Origin: Pseudomonas palleroniana
GTDB lineage: Bacteria > Pseudomonadota > Gammaproteobacteria > Pseudomonadales > Pseudomonadaceae
Direction of reading: 5' to 3'
Assembly: GCF_003031675.1 (NCBI RefSeq)
Contig: NZ_PYWX01000007.1
Location: forward strand, 1-64,000
Length of the DNA: 64,000 nt
In this document: piece after piece, positions 8,355-21,874 of the stretch
Layout of the letters: each line of letters begins with the position of its first letter
How positions within the stretch are numbered: position 1 is the stretch's first letter
The notes under the pieces: generated by a model
Told to the model about the DNA's origin: nothing
The model's database searches: none
What the model saw: the letters and a program-made list of their open reading frames with translations, nothing else
Position numbers and translations under genes: made by a program

Positions 8355-9095
8355 TTACTGCGCATCGAACGCCTGGCCATTGATGCCGGCACTGTCCGGC
8401 CCCATCAGGTACAGGTACACCGGCATGATCTCTTCCGGTGCAGGCCGTTCCATTGGGTTCTCCCCCGGGTACGCCTGGGCCCGCATGCTCGTGCGTGTGC
8501 CGCCGGGGTTGATGCTGTTGGCGCGGACCGCAGCGATGTCTTCCAACTCATCGGCCAGGGTTTGCATCAAACCTTCAGTGGCGAATTTCGACACGCCATA
8601 AGCGCCCCAATACGCCCGCCCCTTGCGCCCGACACTGCTGGAGGTGAACACCACCGAGGCATCCTGGGACAGCTTGAGCAGCGGCAGCAGGGTACTGGTC
8701 AGCATGAACATCGCATTGACGTTCACGTGCATCACCCGCATGAAGTTCTCGCCGGACAACTGCTCGATCGGCGTGCGTGGGCCGATGATCGAAGCGTTGT
8801 GCAGCAGGCCGTCTAGGTGGCCGAATTCCTTTTCGATCATGGCCGCCAGTTCATCGTATTGATGGGGCAGGGCGGTCTCCAGGTTGAACGGAATCACCAC
8901 CGGCTGAGGCTGGCCTGCGGCTTCGATTTCGTCATACACCTGGGCCAGGTTGGCCTCGGTCTTGCCCAGCAGCAGCACGGTGGCGCCATGGGCGGCATAG
9001 GTTTTCGCCGCCGCCGCGCCGATCCCACGACCGGCGCCGGTTACCAGGATGACCCGGCCTTTGAGCAGGTCCGGTCGTGCAGAGTAATCAAACAT
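8355..9095 (-). CDS. yciK: YciK-family short-chain dehydrogenase/reductase
   Basis: A 246-residue classical SDR: cofactor motif TGAGRGIG near residue 20, NAS motif LHNAS, catalytic Ser in FTSSSVG, and YGVSK for Tyr/Lys. Orthologues sit beside mupP and ubiG throughout Pseudomonas; the physiological substrate is not established. The ATG at 9095 is chosen because GAGG stands seven bases upstream. It is the last gene of a minus-strand run mtaD-ubiG-mupP-yciK. Confidence 0.88.
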   Translation of the reverse strand: MFDYSARPDLLKGRVILVTGAGRGIGAAAAKTYAAHGATVLLLGKTEANLAQVYDEIEAAGQPQPVVIPFNLETALPHQYDELAAMIEKEFGHLDGLLHNASIIGPRTPIEQLSGENFMRVMHVNVNAMFMLTSTLLPLLKLSQDASVVFTSSSVGRKGRAYWGAYGVSKFATEGLMQTLADELEDIAAVRANSINPGGTRTSMRAQAYPGENPMERPAPEEIMPVYLYLMGPDSAGINGQAFDAQ

Positions 9096-9151
9096 AAACA
9101 ACCTCGACAAAAGTTAACTGGCTCCCACATTGATCTTCAGCAAGTCATCAA

Positions 9152-9823
9152 TCAGCAACTGCACAGCGCGTTATCCAGCACCTTGCGCAGTTCCAGCGGG
9201 TGATCCACTACCACATCGGCGCCCCAGTGACGTGGGTTATCGTCCGGGTGGATGTAGCCGAATGTGACCGCTGCGGTGCGGGTGCCGGCGTCGCGGCCGG
9301 ACTCGATGTCGCGCAGGTCATCGCCCACGAACAGCACGCTGGCCGGGTCCAGGTCGAGCATCTTGCACGCCAGAATCAAGGGTTCCGGGTCCGGCTTGCT
9401 GTTCTTCACGTGGTCCGGGCAAATCAGCAGTGCCGAACGTTCGGCCAGGCCCAACTGCTGCATGATCGGCTCGGCAAAGCGCAGCGGCTTGTTGGTGACC
9501 ACACCCCAGATCAGCTTGGATTTCTCGATGTCATCCAGCAGCTCGCCCATGCCGTCGAACAGCTTGCTGTGGATTGCGCAGCCCTTGAGGTAGCGCTCGA
9601 GGAATTCCAGGCGCAGCTCTTCGAAACCAGGCGACTCCGGGTCCATCGAGAACGTCACGGCGACCATTGCCCGTGCACCGCCGGAGATTTCATCGCGAAT
9701 GTGCTGGTCATTGATCGGCGCCAGCCCACGGTCGGCGCGCATGGCCTGGCAGATGGCGATAAAGTCCGGCGCCGTGTCCAGCAGGGTGCCGTCCATATCG
9801 AAGAGAACTGCTCGCAACTTCAC
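9152..9823 (-). CDS. mupP: N-acetylmuramic acid 6-phosphate phosphatase (HAD family)
   Basis: A 223-residue haloacid-dehalogenase phosphatase, often annotated phosphoglycolate phosphatase. Motif I is [10 protein letters not shown] at residues 8-17 with the nucleophile and acid Asp pair, motif II TNK, motif III near KPDPEP, and motif IV VGDDLRD. The position next to ubiG is that of MupP of P. aeruginosa and P. putida, which dephosphorylates MurNAc-6-phosphate in the peptidoglycan recycling route bypassing fosfomycin-sensitive MurA. Only four bases separate it from ubiG upstream, so the two are co-transcribed. Confidence 0.85.
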   Translation of the reverse strand: MKLRAVLFDMDGTLLDTAPDFIAICQAMRADRGLAPINDQHIRDEISGGARAMVAVTFSMDPESPGFEELRLEFLERYLKGCAIHSKLFDGMGELLDDIEKSKLIWGVVTNKPLRFAEPIMQQLGLAERSALLICPDHVKNSKPDPEPLILACKMLDLDPASVLFVGDDLRDIESGRDAGTRTAAVTFGYIHPDDNPRHWGADVVVDHPLELRKVLDNALCSC

Positions 9824-9827
9824 AGGC

Positions 9828-10526
9828 TTACTCCTCGCGCAGGGTCTGGATCATGTAGTTGACGTCAACGTCATTGGCCAGCTTGTAGTGCTTGGTCAGC
9901 GGGTTGTAGGTCAGGCCGATGATGTCCTTGACGGTCAGCCCGGCCTGGCGGCTCCAGGCGCCCAGTTCGGAGGGGCGGATGAATTTCTTGAAGTCATGGG
10001 TGCCGCGTGGCAGCAGCTTCATGATGTATTCGGCGCCGATGATCGCGAACAGGTAAGCCTTGGGGTTGCGGTTGATGGTGGAGAAGAATACCTGGCCGCC
10101 CGGCTTGACCATGCGAAAGCACGCGCGGATCACGGAAGACGGGTCGGGCACGTGCTCCAGCATTTCCAGGCAGGTGACCACGTCGAATTGCTCCGGCATC
10201 TCTTCGGCCAGGGCTTCGGCGGTGATCTGGCGATATTCCACGCTGACGCCGGATTCCAGTTGGTGCAGTTGGGCCACGGCCAGCGGGGCTTCGCCCATGT
10301 CGATGCCCATTACGGTGGCGCCGCGCACGGCCATCGCTTCGCTGAGGATGCCGCCGCCGCAACCGACGTCCAATACTTTCTTGCCGGCCAGGTTGACGCG
10401 TTCGTCAATCCAGTTGACCCGCAGCGGGTTGATGTCGTGCAAGGGCTTGAATTCGCTTTCGCGGTCCCACCAGCGGTGAGCCAGGGCTTCGAATTTGGCG
10501 ATTTCGGCGTGGTCGACGTTGCTCAT
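9828..10526 (-). CDS. ubiG: Bifunctional 3-demethylubiquinol / 2-polyprenyl-6-hydroxyphenol O-methyltransferase
   Basis: A 232-residue SAM-dependent methyltransferase performing both O-methylations of ubiquinone synthesis. Motif [17 protein letters not shown] sits around residues 51-66, and the N-terminal signature [24 protein letters not shown] is characteristic of UbiG. GAGGAT eight bases before the ATG supports the start. It lies 64 bases downstream of mtaD. Confidence 0.95.
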   Translation of the reverse strand: MSNVDHAEIAKFEALAHRWWDRESEFKPLHDINPLRVNWIDERVNLAGKKVLDVGCGGGILSEAMAVRGATVMGIDMGEAPLAVAQLHQLESGVSVEYRQITAEALAEEMPEQFDVVTCLEMLEHVPDPSSVIRACFRMVKPGGQVFFSTINRNPKAYLFAIIGAEYIMKLLPRGTHDFKKFIRPSELGAWSRQAGLTVKDIIGLTYNPLTKHYKLANDVDVNYMIQTLREE

Positions 10527-10590
10527 GGTGAATCCTCTAAAACTGATAAATCGGTTTGCAGGCTTTGAACGCAGGGGTTCAAAACCGACG

Positions 10591-11922
10591 TTATTCGTTT
10601 CGTCCGCTGATGCGCCGGCCCCACTCGATCGCCGAGGCGACCAGTTCCGGTTCGTTCATGCGGGTCAATCGCCGGTCGTCGAGCAACTGCTTGCCGGCGA
10701 CCCAAAGGTGTTTCACACAATCGCGCCCGGTGGCATATATAAGCTGTGAGACCGGGTCGTAGATCGGTTGTTGCGCCAGGCCGGACAGATCGAAGGCCAC
10801 CATGTCGGCGGCCTTGCCGACTTCCAGCGAGCCAATTTCGCTCTCCAGGCCCATGGCCCGGGCGCCGTTCAGGGTGGCCATGCGTAGCGCGCGATGGGCA
10901 TCCAGGGCGGTGGCAGACCCGGCGACCGCCTTGGCCAACATGGCGGCAGTGCGAGTTTCACCCAGCAGGTCCAGGTCATTATTGCTGGCGGCGCCGTCGG
11001 TGCCGATTGCTACATTGATACCGGCCTGCCACAGACGTTCCACCGGGCAGAAGCCGCTGGCCAATTTCAGGTTCGATTCCGGGCAGTGGATGATGCTGGT
11101 GTTGCTTTCTACCAGCAAAGCCAGGTCATCTTCGCTGATTTGCGTCATATGAACGGCCTGGAAGCGTGGGCCCAGCAAGCCCAGGCGGCCCAGGCGCGCC
11201 AATGGGCGTTCCCCGGTCTGGTCCACGGCCTGCTGCACTTCGGAGGCGGTTTCGTGCACATGCATATGGATCGAAGCATCCAGTTCTTCGGCGATTATGC
11301 GGATTTTTTCCAGGTTCGCATCGCACACGGTGTAGGGAGCGTGGGGGCCGAAGGTGATCTTGATGCGCGGATGATGCTTGAGGTCGCCGAACAGCTCGAT
11401 CCCCTGGCGAATCGCCTCATCGGCGCTGGCGGCGCCGGGAATCGGGAAGTCGAGGATTGGAATGGCGATCTGCGCGCGCATCCCGCTGTTGTGTACGCAG
11501 TCGCTGGCGACCTTGGGAAAGAAGTACATGTCGGAGAAGCAAGTGATGCCCCCCTTGAGCTGCTCGGCAATGGCCAGGTCTGTGCCGTCGCGGACAAAGG
11601 CTTCGTCGACCCATTTGGCCTCGGCGGGCCAGATGTGCTTTTCCAGCCAGGTCATCAACGGCAGGTCGTCGGCCATGCCGCGAAACAGGCTCATGGCCGC
11701 ATGGCCGTGGGCGTTGATCAGGCCAGGGCTGAGCAACATGCCCGGCAGTTCACGCGTCTCTTTGCTGGCGAGTTTCAAGGCGGCTTCGCGAGGCCCGATA
11801 AAAGCGATTCGCCCGTCGCGAATGCCCAGGCCATGTGCCTTGAGCACCACGCCGGCGGGTTCGACGGGTACCAGCCAGCTTGGCAGTAACAGTAAGTCGA
11901 GGGGGGCGGCAGTGGCGGTCAT
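10591..11922 (-). CDS. mtaD: 5'-methylthioadenosine deaminase, TRZ/ATZ amidohydrolase family
   Basis: A 443-residue amidohydrolase with metal ligands in [23 protein letters not shown] and [14 protein letters not shown]. The P. aeruginosa orthologue at this locus (PA3170) deaminates methylthioadenosine to methylthioinosine; homologues also act on S-adenosylhomocysteine. It is divergent from mtnA, and the two genes together salvage the methylthioadenosine left by polyamine and acyl-homoserine-lactone synthesis. The ATG at 11922 is preferred over a TTG seven codons upstream. Confidence 0.85.
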   Translation of the reverse strand: MTATAAPLDLLLLPSWLVPVEPAGVVLKAHGLGIRDGRIAFIGPREAALKLASKETRELPGMLLSPGLINAHGHAAMSLFRGMADDLPLMTWLEKHIWPAEAKWVDEAFVRDGTDLAIAEQLKGGITCFSDMYFFPKVASDCVHNSGMRAQIAIPILDFPIPGAASADEAIRQGIELFGDLKHHPRIKITFGPHAPYTVCDANLEKIRIIAEELDASIHMHVHETASEVQQAVDQTGERPLARLGRLGLLGPRFQAVHMTQISEDDLALLVESNTSIIHCPESNLKLASGFCPVERLWQAGINVAIGTDGAASNNDLDLLGETRTAAMLAKAVAGSATALDAHRALRMATLNGARAMGLESEIGSLEVGKAADMVAFDLSGLAQQPIYDPVSQLIYATGRDCVKHLWVAGKQLLDDRRLTRMNEPELVASAIEWGRRISGRNE

Positions 11923-11992
11923 CGCGGGCTTCTTCCCAGGCAACTATAAAAGAAGGGCGAAGTATACCCGAGCGTCCTGGCTGGCGGATCGC

Positions 11993-11998
11993 TATAAT
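11993..11998 (+). promoter_or_regulatory. Candidate -10 box for mtnA
   Basis: A perfect TATAAT stands 33 bases before the mtnA ATG in the 109-base divergent mtaD-mtnA gap. I see no convincing -35 at 16-18 bases spacing. Confidence 0.4.
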
Positions 11999-12031
11999 CG
12001 GCGGCTTTTGTTCATGAGTGCGGGGTAAGGG

Positions 12032-13102
12032 ATGCGCGACCGACTGTTGGCTGCCGAGAAAGTAAAGGCCATCGATTGGCGTGATGGCGCGCTGCATCTG
12101 CTCGATCAGCGTGCGCTGCCGTCCCGGGAAAGCTGGGTAACCTGTACCACGGTCGATGAGGTGGCCCAGGCCATTCGCTCAATGGTGGTACGGGGCGCGT
12201 CAGCGATCGGCATCAGCGCTGCCTATGGGTTGGTGCTGGCCGCCCGCTCTCGACTCGCAGAGGGCGGTGACTGGCAGGCTGCGTGGGAAGAGGACTACGC
12301 ACTGTTAGCCGATTCGCGCCCCACCGCGGCGAATTTGTTCTGGGCCTTGCAGCGTATGCGTGACCGCCTGGATCGCCTCAAAAAGCCTGCCGATCCTTTG
12401 GCGGTGCTGGAGGCCGAGGCCATTGCGATTCATGAGAGCGACCGGGAAGCCAACCTGGTCATGGCTCAACTGGGTGTCGAACGGATCCGCAGGCACCAGG
12501 GCAACGCCCAGGCGATCCTCACTCATGGCAATGCCGGTGCCTTGTCGACAGGCGGCGTGGGCACGGCGCTGGGGGTGATTCGCGCGGCGTTCCTGGAGGG
12601 GCTGGTCGAGCAGGTCTACGCCAACGAAACCCGCCCCTGGCTGCAGGGGTCGCGGCTGACTGCCTGGGAACTGGCGGGCGAGGGCGTTCCGGTGACGGTC
12701 AATGCCGACTCCGCCGGCGCGCATATTCTCAAGACCAAAGGCGTGACCTGGGTCGTCGTCGGTGCCGACTGCATTGCCGCCAATGGTGATGTGATCGGCA
12801 AGATCGGCACTTATCAGCTGGCGGTATGCGCCATGCATCATGGTGTGCGCTTCATGGTGGTGGCCCCCAGTTCCACCCTCGACCTGATGATGGCGACGGG
12901 GGAGGATGTCGCCCTGGAAGAGCGTGATCCGGACGAGTTGCGTGACATCGTCGGGCAGTGGTTAGAGGTGGATACGTACAATCCGGTGTTTGATGTGACG
13001 CCGGCGGACCTGATCGATGTGATCGTGACGGAAAAGGGCATCGTCGAGCGGCCGGATGCGGCGAAGCTGGCGAAGTTGATGTGCCGCAAGCGTCTGCATT
13101 GA
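12032..13102 (+). CDS. mtnA: S-methyl-5-thioribose-1-phosphate isomerase
   Basis: A 356-residue enzyme of the eIF2B-alpha-like family that isomerises methylthioribose-1-phosphate to methylthioribulose-1-phosphate in methionine salvage. The active-site region [21 protein letters not shown] near residue 250 and the N-terminal [16 protein letters not shown] are diagnostic. A GGGGTAAGGG stretch precedes the start. It is divergent from mtaD, which supplies the upstream step of the pathway. Confidence 0.93.
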   Translation: MRDRLLAAEKVKAIDWRDGALHLLDQRALPSRESWVTCTTVDEVAQAIRSMVVRGASAIGISAAYGLVLAARSRLAEGGDWQAAWEEDYALLADSRPTAANLFWALQRMRDRLDRLKKPADPLAVLEAEAIAIHESDREANLVMAQLGVERIRRHQGNAQAILTHGNAGALSTGGVGTALGVIRAAFLEGLVEQVYANETRPWLQGSRLTAWELAGEGVPVTVNADSAGAHILKTKGVTWVVVGADCIAANGDVIGKIGTYQLAVCAMHHGVRFMVVAPSSTLDLMMATGEDVALEERDPDELRDIVGQWLEVDTYNPVFDVTPADLIDVIVTEKGIVERPDAAKLAKLMCRKRLH

Positions 13103-13447
13103 CGAGGGATGGCCCCCGATTGGCCCTGGAAGTCAATAAAAGCCTTGGATTTACCCTCAAAAATTGACCCCAACTCAGCTCTGAGCCCCTCTCGTCGCCC
13201 TCAAGCCTGTCATCCGTCAACTTACTACGCTCCATGCGCATCAGGGGGATAGGTGCGTGGCGGCGATTGTGATAACATCCGGCGGTTTCCAGGGCCACCC
13301 CGAGGGGTGGCCTATAACGCGCAGATCCGTGTCATAACTCGTTGATTTGTCGTAAGTCGTTGTCAGGCACCCTGCCGGCAGCGGCGAGCTTCGTTCGTCC
13401 CATATGGATGTGACGAGGTTTCACCCGAAAAAGGAATCAGGCTTCTC
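13103..13447 (+). promoter_or_regulatory. gyrA upstream region with strong hairpin
   Basis: This 345-base gap holds no convincing gene. At 13293-13312 a near-perfect 20-base palindrome (GGCCACCCC, GA, GGGGTGGCC) is immediately followed by CCTATAACG, a possible -10 element (TATAAC at 13313-13318). An extended -10-like TGTGATAAC lies at about 13268. Which, if any, starts gyrA transcription cannot be decided by eye. Confidence 0.4.
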
Positions 13448-16102
<2,655 letters not shown>

Positions 16103-16182
16103 GCGGACATACAGGGGGCGGATGAAGATTCGCCCCCTTGTTGTTTGTCCGGATGGAAATATCGACAACCATGGAGATCCCT

Positions 16183-16272
16183 TGTGGGAGCGGGCTTGCT
16201 CGCGAAGGCGGACTGACATTCACTCCAGATGTCGGCTGTTGGATCGCTTTCGCGAGCAAGCCCGCTCCCACA
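16183..16272. repeat. Paired inverted REP between gyrA and serC
   Basis: TGTGGGAGCGGGCTTGCTCG at the left and its inverse at the right enclose about 40 bases, forming a long stem. It is 60 bases upstream of serC and may reduce read-through from gyrA. Confidence 0.85.
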
Positions 16273-16333
16273 CCGGGTCCGGTGTCGGCTGATATGTTTG
16301 CGTGACTACCACCAGATCAGAGTGAGATTGGAT

Positions 16334-17419
16334 GTGAGCAAGAGAGCCTATAACTTCTGTGCCGGTCCCGCGGCGCTTCCTGAAGCAGTCCTGCAGCGTG
16401 CGCAGGGTGAACTCCTCGACTGGCATGGAAAAGGCCTCTCCGTGATGGAAATGAGCCATCGCAGCGATGAGTTCGTGTCCATCGCCACCAAGGCCGAGCA
16501 GGATCTGCGCGACTTGCTGGACATCCCATCCAACTACAAAGTGCTGTTCCTGCAGGGCGGCGCGAGCCAGCAGTTCGCCCAGATCCCACTGAACCTGCTG
16601 CCCGAAGAGGGCACTGCCGACTATATCGACACCGGTATCTGGGGGCAGAAGGCCATTGAAGAGGCCTCCCGTTACGGTCACGTCAATGTAGCGGGCACCG
16701 CCAAGCCTTACGACTACTTCGCCATTCCGGGTCAGAACGAATGGAAGCTGTCGAAGGATGCTGCCTACGTGCACTACGTCGCGAACGAAACCATCGGTGG
16801 CCTCCAATTCGACTGGGTGCCGGAAGTGGGCGACGTACCGCTGGTGTGCGACATGTCCTCGGACATTCTTTCGCGCCCGATCGATGTGTCCAGGTACGGC
16901 ATGATCTACGCCGGCGCGCAGAAGAACATCGGCCCAAGCGGCATACTGGTCAACATCGTCCGCGAAGACTTGCTGGGTCGTGCCCGTTCGGTGTGCCCGA
17001 CCATGCTCAACTACAAGGTCGCGGCGGATAACGGCTCGATGTACAACACCCCGCCGGCCTTCGCCTGGTACCTGTCGGGCCTGGTGTTCGAATGGCTCAA
17101 GGAGCAGGGCGGCGTGGCGGCCATGGCCAAGCTCAACGAAGAGAAGAAGCGCGTCCTGTACGACTTCATCGACGCCAGCGGCCTGTACAGCAACCCGATC
17201 AACCTGACTGACCGCTCGTGGATGAACGTGCCGTTCCGTCTGGCCGACGACCGTCTGGACAAGCCGTTCCTGGCCGGTGCCGACGAGCGCGGCCTGCTGA
17301 ACCTCAAGGGCCACCGCTCGGTGGGTGGCATGCGCGCCTCCATCTACAACGCTGTCGACATCCACGCGATCAACGCACTGGTTGCCTACATGGCAGAGTT
17401 CGAAAAGGAACACGGCTAA
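16334..17419 (+). CDS. serC: Phosphoserine aminotransferase
   Basis: A 361-residue PLP enzyme making phosphoserine from 3-phosphohydroxypyruvate, also used for pyridoxine synthesis. It begins with the family signature RAYNFCAGPAALP, has QGGASQQFAQ for cofactor phosphate binding, and the Schiff-base Lys in YAGAQKNIGPSG. The GTG at 16334 is chosen because it gives the exact family length and start. Its stop overlaps the pheA start (TAATG). Confidence 0.97.
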   Translation: MSKRAYNFCAGPAALPEAVLQRAQGELLDWHGKGLSVMEMSHRSDEFVSIATKAEQDLRDLLDIPSNYKVLFLQGGASQQFAQIPLNLLPEEGTADYIDTGIWGQKAIEEASRYGHVNVAGTAKPYDYFAIPGQNEWKLSKDAAYVHYVANETIGGLQFDWVPEVGDVPLVCDMSSDILSRPIDVSRYGMIYAGAQKNIGPSGILVNIVREDLLGRARSVCPTMLNYKVAADNGSMYNTPPAFAWYLSGLVFEWLKEQGGVAAMAKLNEEKKRVLYDFIDASGLYSNPINLTDRSWMNVPFRLADDRLDKPFLAGADERGLLNLKGHRSVGGMRASIYNAVDIHAINALVAYMAEFEKEHG

Positions 17420-18513
17420 TGTCTGAACAAGAGCTCAAGGCCCTGCGCGTACGCATTGACAGCCTGGACGAGAAAGTCCTGGAACTGATCAGTGAGCGTG
17501 CGCGCTGTGCCCAGGAAGTGGCACGGGTGAAGATGGCGTCCCTGGCGGAGGGCGAGGTGCCGGTGTTCTACCGTCCCGAGCGTGAGGCCCAGGTGCTCAA
17601 GCGCGTGATGGAGCGCAACAAGGGCCCGCTGGGCAATGAAGAAATGGCGCGATTGTTCCGCGAAATCATGTCTTCCTGCCTGGCCCTGGAGCAGCCGCTG
17701 AAAGTGGCTTACCTGGGTCCTGAAGGCACCTTCACCCAAGCGGCGGCCATGAAGCACTTTGGCCACGCGGTGATCAGCAAGCCGATGGCGGCCATCGACG
17801 AAGTGTTCCGCGAAGTGGCGGCCGGTGCGGTGAATTTTGGTGTAGTGCCGGTGGAAAACTCCACCGAAGGTGCCGTCAACCACACGCTGGACAGCTTCCT
17901 TGAGCACGACATGGTGATCTGCGGTGAAGTCGAGCTGCGTATTCACCACCACCTGCTGGTGGGCGAGAACACCAAGACCGACAGCATCAGCCGTATCTAC
18001 TCCCACGCCCAGTCCCTGGCCCAGTGCCGCAAGTGGCTGGACGCCCATTACCCGAATGTCGAGCGTGTTGCGGTGTCCAGCAATGCCGAAGCGGCCAAGC
18101 GGGTCAAGGGTGAGTGGAACTCGGCGGCCATCGCCGGTGATATGGCGGCGGGCTTGTATGGTCTGACGCGCCTGGCCGAGAAGATCGAGGACCGCCCGGA
18201 CAACTCCACGCGCTTCCTGATGATCGGCAGCCAGGAAGTGCCGCCGACCGGCGACGACAAGACCTCGATCATCGTCTCCATGAGCAACAAGCCGGGCGCG
18301 CTGCATGAGCTGCTGGTGCCGTTCCACGATAACGGGATTGACCTGACGCGCATCGAGACGCGCCCTTCGCGCAGCGGTAAATGGACCTATGTGTTCTTTA
18401 TCGACTTCGTCGGCCATCACCGCGACCCGCTGGTAAAGGGCGTGCTGGAGAAGATCAGTCAGGAAGCCGTGGCACTCAAGGTGCTGGGCTCTTACCCGAA
18501 AGCGGTTTTGTGA
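17419..18513 (+). CDS. pheA: Bifunctional chorismate mutase / prephenate dehydratase
   Basis: A 364-residue P-protein for phenylalanine synthesis. Residues 1-90 form an AroQ chorismate mutase (LRVRIDSLDEKVLELISERA), about 95-270 the prephenate dehydratase (VAYLGPEGTFTQAA, VPVENSTEGAVNHTLD), and about 280-355 an ACT domain (NKPGALHELLVPFHDNGIDL) that binds phenylalanine for feedback. It overlaps serC upstream and is nine bases from hisC. Confidence 0.97.
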   Translation: MSEQELKALRVRIDSLDEKVLELISERARCAQEVARVKMASLAEGEVPVFYRPEREAQVLKRVMERNKGPLGNEEMARLFREIMSSCLALEQPLKVAYLGPEGTFTQAAAMKHFGHAVISKPMAAIDEVFREVAAGAVNFGVVPVENSTEGAVNHTLDSFLEHDMVICGEVELRIHHHLLVGENTKTDSISRIYSHAQSLAQCRKWLDAHYPNVERVAVSSNAEAAKRVKGEWNSAAIAGDMAAGLYGLTRLAEKIEDRPDNSTRFLMIGSQEVPPTGDDKTSIIVSMSNKPGALHELLVPFHDNGIDLTRIETRPSRSGKWTYVFFIDFVGHHRDPLVKGVLEKISQEAVALKVLGSYPKAVL

Positions 18514-18522
18514 GGCTTTAAC

Positions 18523-19635
18523 ATGAGTGGCAACTTTCTCGCCCTGGCGCAGCCGGGCGTGCAACAACTGTCGCCTTACGTTCCGGGCAAGCCTGTGGAC
18601 GAGTTGGCGCGTGAGTTGGATCTGGACCCCTCCAATATCGTCAAGCTGGCGAGTAACGAGAACCCATTGGGCCCAAGCCCTAAAGTGCTGGCGGCGATTC
18701 GTGAAGAGCTGGCCGAGCTGACGCGTTATCCCGACGGCAACGGCTTTGCCCTCAAGTCACTGTTGGCGCAAAAGTGCGGTGTCGAACTGAACCAGGTGAC
18801 CCTGGGCAACGGTTCCAACGATATTCTTGAGCTGGTCGGCCGCGCTTACCTGGCTCCGGGCTTGAACGCCGTGTTCAGTGAGCATGCGTTTGCGGTCTAT
18901 CCGATCGTCACTCAGGCGGTGGGCGCTGATGCGAGAGTGATTCCAGCCAAGGACTGGGGGCATGATCTGCCGGCCATGCTGGCGGCGATCGATGCGCAAA
19001 CGCGTGTGGTGTTTATCGCCAACCCGAACAATCCGACCGGCACCTGGTTCGATGCCCAGGCGTTGGACGACTTCCTGCAAGATGTGCCTGCGCACGTGCT
19101 GGTGGTACTGGACGAGGCGTATATCGAGTACGCCGAAGGCAGCGACCTGCCGGACGGCCTGGATTTCCTGGCAGCCTATCCGAACCTGTTGGTTTCGCGC
19201 ACGTTCTCCAAGGCTTACGGCCTGGCCTCGCTGCGGGTTGGCTACGGCCTGTCCACGGCGGTGGTTGCCGATGTGCTGAACCGCGTGCGCCAGCCGTTCA
19301 ACGTCAACAGCCTCGCCCTGGCGGCGGCCTGTGCGGCGGTAAAGGATGTCGAGCACCTGGAAGAAGGCCGTCGCATCAACGAAAGCGGCATGCTGCAGTT
19401 GCAGGAAGGTTTCCGTGAGTTGGGCCTGGGCTGGATTCCATCCAAGGGCAACTTCATTTGCGTCGATCTGGCTCAGGTGGCCGCCCCGGTATTCCAGGGC
19501 TTGTTGCGCGAAGGCGTGATCGTGCGTCCGGTGGCCAACTACGGCATGCCGAACCATTTGCGTATCACCATCGGTTTGCCGGCTGAAAACAGCCGCTTCC
19601 TGGAGGCGTTGGCCAAGGTCCTGGCCCGTGGTTGA
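18523..19635 (+). CDS. hisC: Histidinol-phosphate / aromatic aminotransferase
   Basis: A 370-residue class I/II PLP aminotransferase (the HisC2 copy). NPNNPTG for substrate binding, DEAYIEYA and the Lys motif SRTFSKAYGLASLRVGYG are clear. Location between pheA and tyrA suggests service in phenylalanine and tyrosine synthesis as well as, or instead of, histidine. It overlaps the next gene by eight bases. Confidence 0.93.
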   Translation: MSGNFLALAQPGVQQLSPYVPGKPVDELARELDLDPSNIVKLASNENPLGPSPKVLAAIREELAELTRYPDGNGFALKSLLAQKCGVELNQVTLGNGSNDILELVGRAYLAPGLNAVFSEHAFAVYPIVTQAVGADARVIPAKDWGHDLPAMLAAIDAQTRVVFIANPNNPTGTWFDAQALDDFLQDVPAHVLVVLDEAYIEYAEGSDLPDGLDFLAAYPNLLVSRTFSKAYGLASLRVGYGLSTAVVADVLNRVRQPFNVNSLALAAACAAVKDVEHLEEGRRINESGMLQLQEGFRELGLGWIPSKGNFICVDLAQVAAPVFQGLLREGVIVRPVANYGMPNHLRITIGLPAENSRFLEALAKVLARG

Positions 19636-21874
19636 TGTCACCGCATTGCAACCTGTTATGCCTATGATCGGTCGCCTGGTGGTGGTTGGCCTGGGGTTGA
19701 TCGGTGGCTCCTTCGCCAAGGGCCTGCGTGAAAGCGGGCTGTGCGGCGAAGTGGTCGGTGTGGACCTGGACCCGCAATCGCGCAAGCTGGCGGTTGAGCT
19801 GGGGGTGGTCGATCGCTGTGAGGCGGACCTGGCGCTCGCGTGCCAGGACGCCGATGTGATCCAGCTCGCCGTGCCGATCCTGGCGATGGAGAAGTTGCTG
19901 GCGGTGCTCGCCGGTATGGATTTGGGGCAGGCGATCCTGACGGACGTCGGCAGTGCCAAGGGTAATGTGGTGCGCGCAGCGCAACTGGCCTTTGGCGGCA
20001 TGCCGGCGCGCTTTGTGCCGGGCCATCCGATTGCCGGTTCCGAGCAGAGTGGGGTAGAGGCGTCCAATGCGCAGCTGTTCCGCCGGCACAAGGTGATCCT
20101 GACGCCGCTTGAGCAAACCGATCCGGCAGCCCTGGCTGTAGTCGATCGTCTTTGGCGCGAGTTGGGTGCGGATGTCGAACATATGCAGGTCGAGCGCCAC
20201 GACGAAGTGCTGGCGGCAACCAGTCATTTGCCCCATCTGCTGGCTTTTGGCCTGGTGGATTCTTTGGCCAAGCGTAACGAGAACCTCGATATTTTCCGTT
20301 ACGCCGCGGGTGGTTTCCGTGATTTCACGCGTATTGCCGGCAGTGACCCGGTGATGTGGCACGACATCTTCCTGGCCAACCGCGAAGCGGTGCTGCGCAC
20401 CCTGGACACTTTCCGCAGTGATCTCGACGCCTTGCGCGACGCGGTTGATGCGGGGGATGGTCATCAATTATTGGGCGTGTTTACCCGCGCGCGGGTGGCG
20501 CGTGAGCATTTCAGCAAGATCCTGGCTCGCCGGGCTTACATGGATGCGGCTGTGAACACTGATGAGCTGACGTTTCGGGCCGACCCGGGCGGCCGCTTGA
20601 GCGGCAGTATCCGGGTGCCGGGCGACAAGTCGATTTCCCATCGGTCGATCATGCTGGGTTCACTGGCTGAAGGCGTGACGGAAGTCGAAGGTTTTCTTGA
20701 GGGCGAAGATGCCCTGGCGACCTTGCAGGCTTTTCGTGACATGGGCGTGGTCATTGAAGGGCCGCACCATGGGCGCGTGACCATTCATGGTGTCGGCTTG
20801 CATGGCCTGAAGCCTGCGCCGGGGCCGATCTACCTGGGGAATTCGGGGACGTCGATGCGCCTGCTGTCCGGGCTGCTGGCGGCGCAAAGCTTCGACAGTG
20901 TGTTGACGGGTGACGCCTCCCTGTCGAAGCGCCCAATGAGTCGCGTGGCCACGCCGCTGCGGGAGATGGGCGCGGTAATCGAGACCGGGCCGCAAGGCTG
21001 TCCGCCGCTGACCATTCATGGTGGTCAGGTGCTCAAGGGCGTGGCCTATTCAATGCCAATGGCCAGTGCGCAGGTCAAGTCCTGCCTGCTGCTGGCAGGT
21101 CTGTATGCCGAGGGTCAGACTTCGGTGACCGAGCCGGCGCCAACCCGTGATCACACCGAGCGCATGCTGCGCGGGTTTGGCTATCCGGTGGTAGTGGCAG
21201 GGGCTACGGCATCGGTAGAGTCGGGCCATGCGCTGGTTGCAACCCGTATCGAAGTGCCGGGGGATATTTCCTCGGCGGCGTTTTTCCTGGTGGCGGCTTC
21301 GATTGCCGAGGGTTCCGAGTTGTTGCTGGAGCATGTCGGCGTCAATCCGACGCGTACCGGGGTGATCGATATCCTGCGGTTGATGGGGGCGGACATCACC
21401 CTGGAAAATCCGCGTGAAGTCGGTGGTGAACCGGTTGCTGACCTGCGTGTGCGTTCGGCTGCACTCAAGGGGATCGAGATTCCCGAGGCGTTGGTGCCGC
21501 TGGCTATCGATGAGTTTCCGGTGCTGTTTATCGCGGCGGCCTGCGCCGAAGGGCGAACCGTGTTGCGCGGTGCGCGGGAGCTGCGCGTGAAAGAGTCTGA
21601 TCGCATTCAGGTCATGGCCGACGGTCTGCTTGCGCTGGGGGTGAAGTGTGAACCGACCCCCGATGGGATTATCATTGACGCAGGTTTGATGGGTGGTGGT
21701 GAAGTGCATGCCCAGGGCGATCATCGGATTGCAATGGCGTTCAGTGTGGCTTCCTTACGGGCGGCCGCACCGATTCGTATCCGTGACTGCGCCAACGTTG
21801 CTACATCTTTTCCGAATTTTCTTACATTGTGTGCCCAAGTCGGCATCCGTGTTGCCCAAGAGGCTCAATTGTGA
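19628..21874 (+). CDS. aroA: Fused prephenate dehydrogenase and EPSP synthase (TyrA::AroA)
   Basis: A 748-residue fusion. Residues up to about 295 are cyclohexadienyl dehydrogenase ([15 protein letters not shown] for [13 protein letters not shown]), and the remainder is 5-enolpyruvylshikimate-3-phosphate synthase ([47 protein letters not shown]). The Gly-Asn-Ala/Ser-Gly-Thr loop here has Ser (LGNSGTSMR). The fusion is normal for Pseudomonas. The GTG at 19628 overlaps hisC; a downstream ATG would trim about 10-12 residues. The stop overlaps cmk (GTGA). Confidence 0.95.
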   Translation: MVDVTALQPVMPMIGRLVVVGLGLIGGSFAKGLRESGLCGEVVGVDLDPQSRKLAVELGVVDRCEADLALACQDADVIQLAVPILAMEKLLAVLAGMDLGQAILTDVGSAKGNVVRAAQLAFGGMPARFVPGHPIAGSEQSGVEASNAQLFRRHKVILTPLEQTDPAALAVVDRLWRELGADVEHMQVERHDEVLAATSHLPHLLAFGLVDSLAKRNENLDIFRYAAGGFRDFTRIAGSDPVMWHDIFLANREAVLRTLDTFRSDLDALRDAVDAGDGHQLLGVFTRARVAREHFSKILARRAYMDAAVNTDELTFRADPGGRLSGSIRVPGDKSISHRSIMLGSLAEGVTEVEGFLEGEDALATLQAFRDMGVVIEGPHHGRVTIHGVGLHGLKPAPGPIYLGNSGTSMRLLSGLLAAQSFDSVLTGDASLSKRPMSRVATPLREMGAVIETGPQGCPPLTIHGGQVLKGVAYSMPMASAQVKSCLLLAGLYAEGQTSVTEPAPTRDHTERMLRGFGYPVVVAGATASVESGHALVATRIEVPGDISSAAFFLVAASIAEGSELLLEHVGVNPTRTGVIDILRLMGADITLENPREVGGEPVADLRVRSAALKGIEIPEALVPLAIDEFPVLFIAAACAEGRTVLRGARELRVKESDRIQVMADGLLALGVKCEPTPDGIIIDAGLMGGGEVHAQGDHRIAMAFSVASLRAAAPIRIRDCANVATSFPNFLTLCAQVGIRVAQEAQL

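Noticed and set aside
19628..21874. TyrA::AroA fusion as a novelty
   Set aside because: Striking, but the fusion is standard for Pseudomonas.
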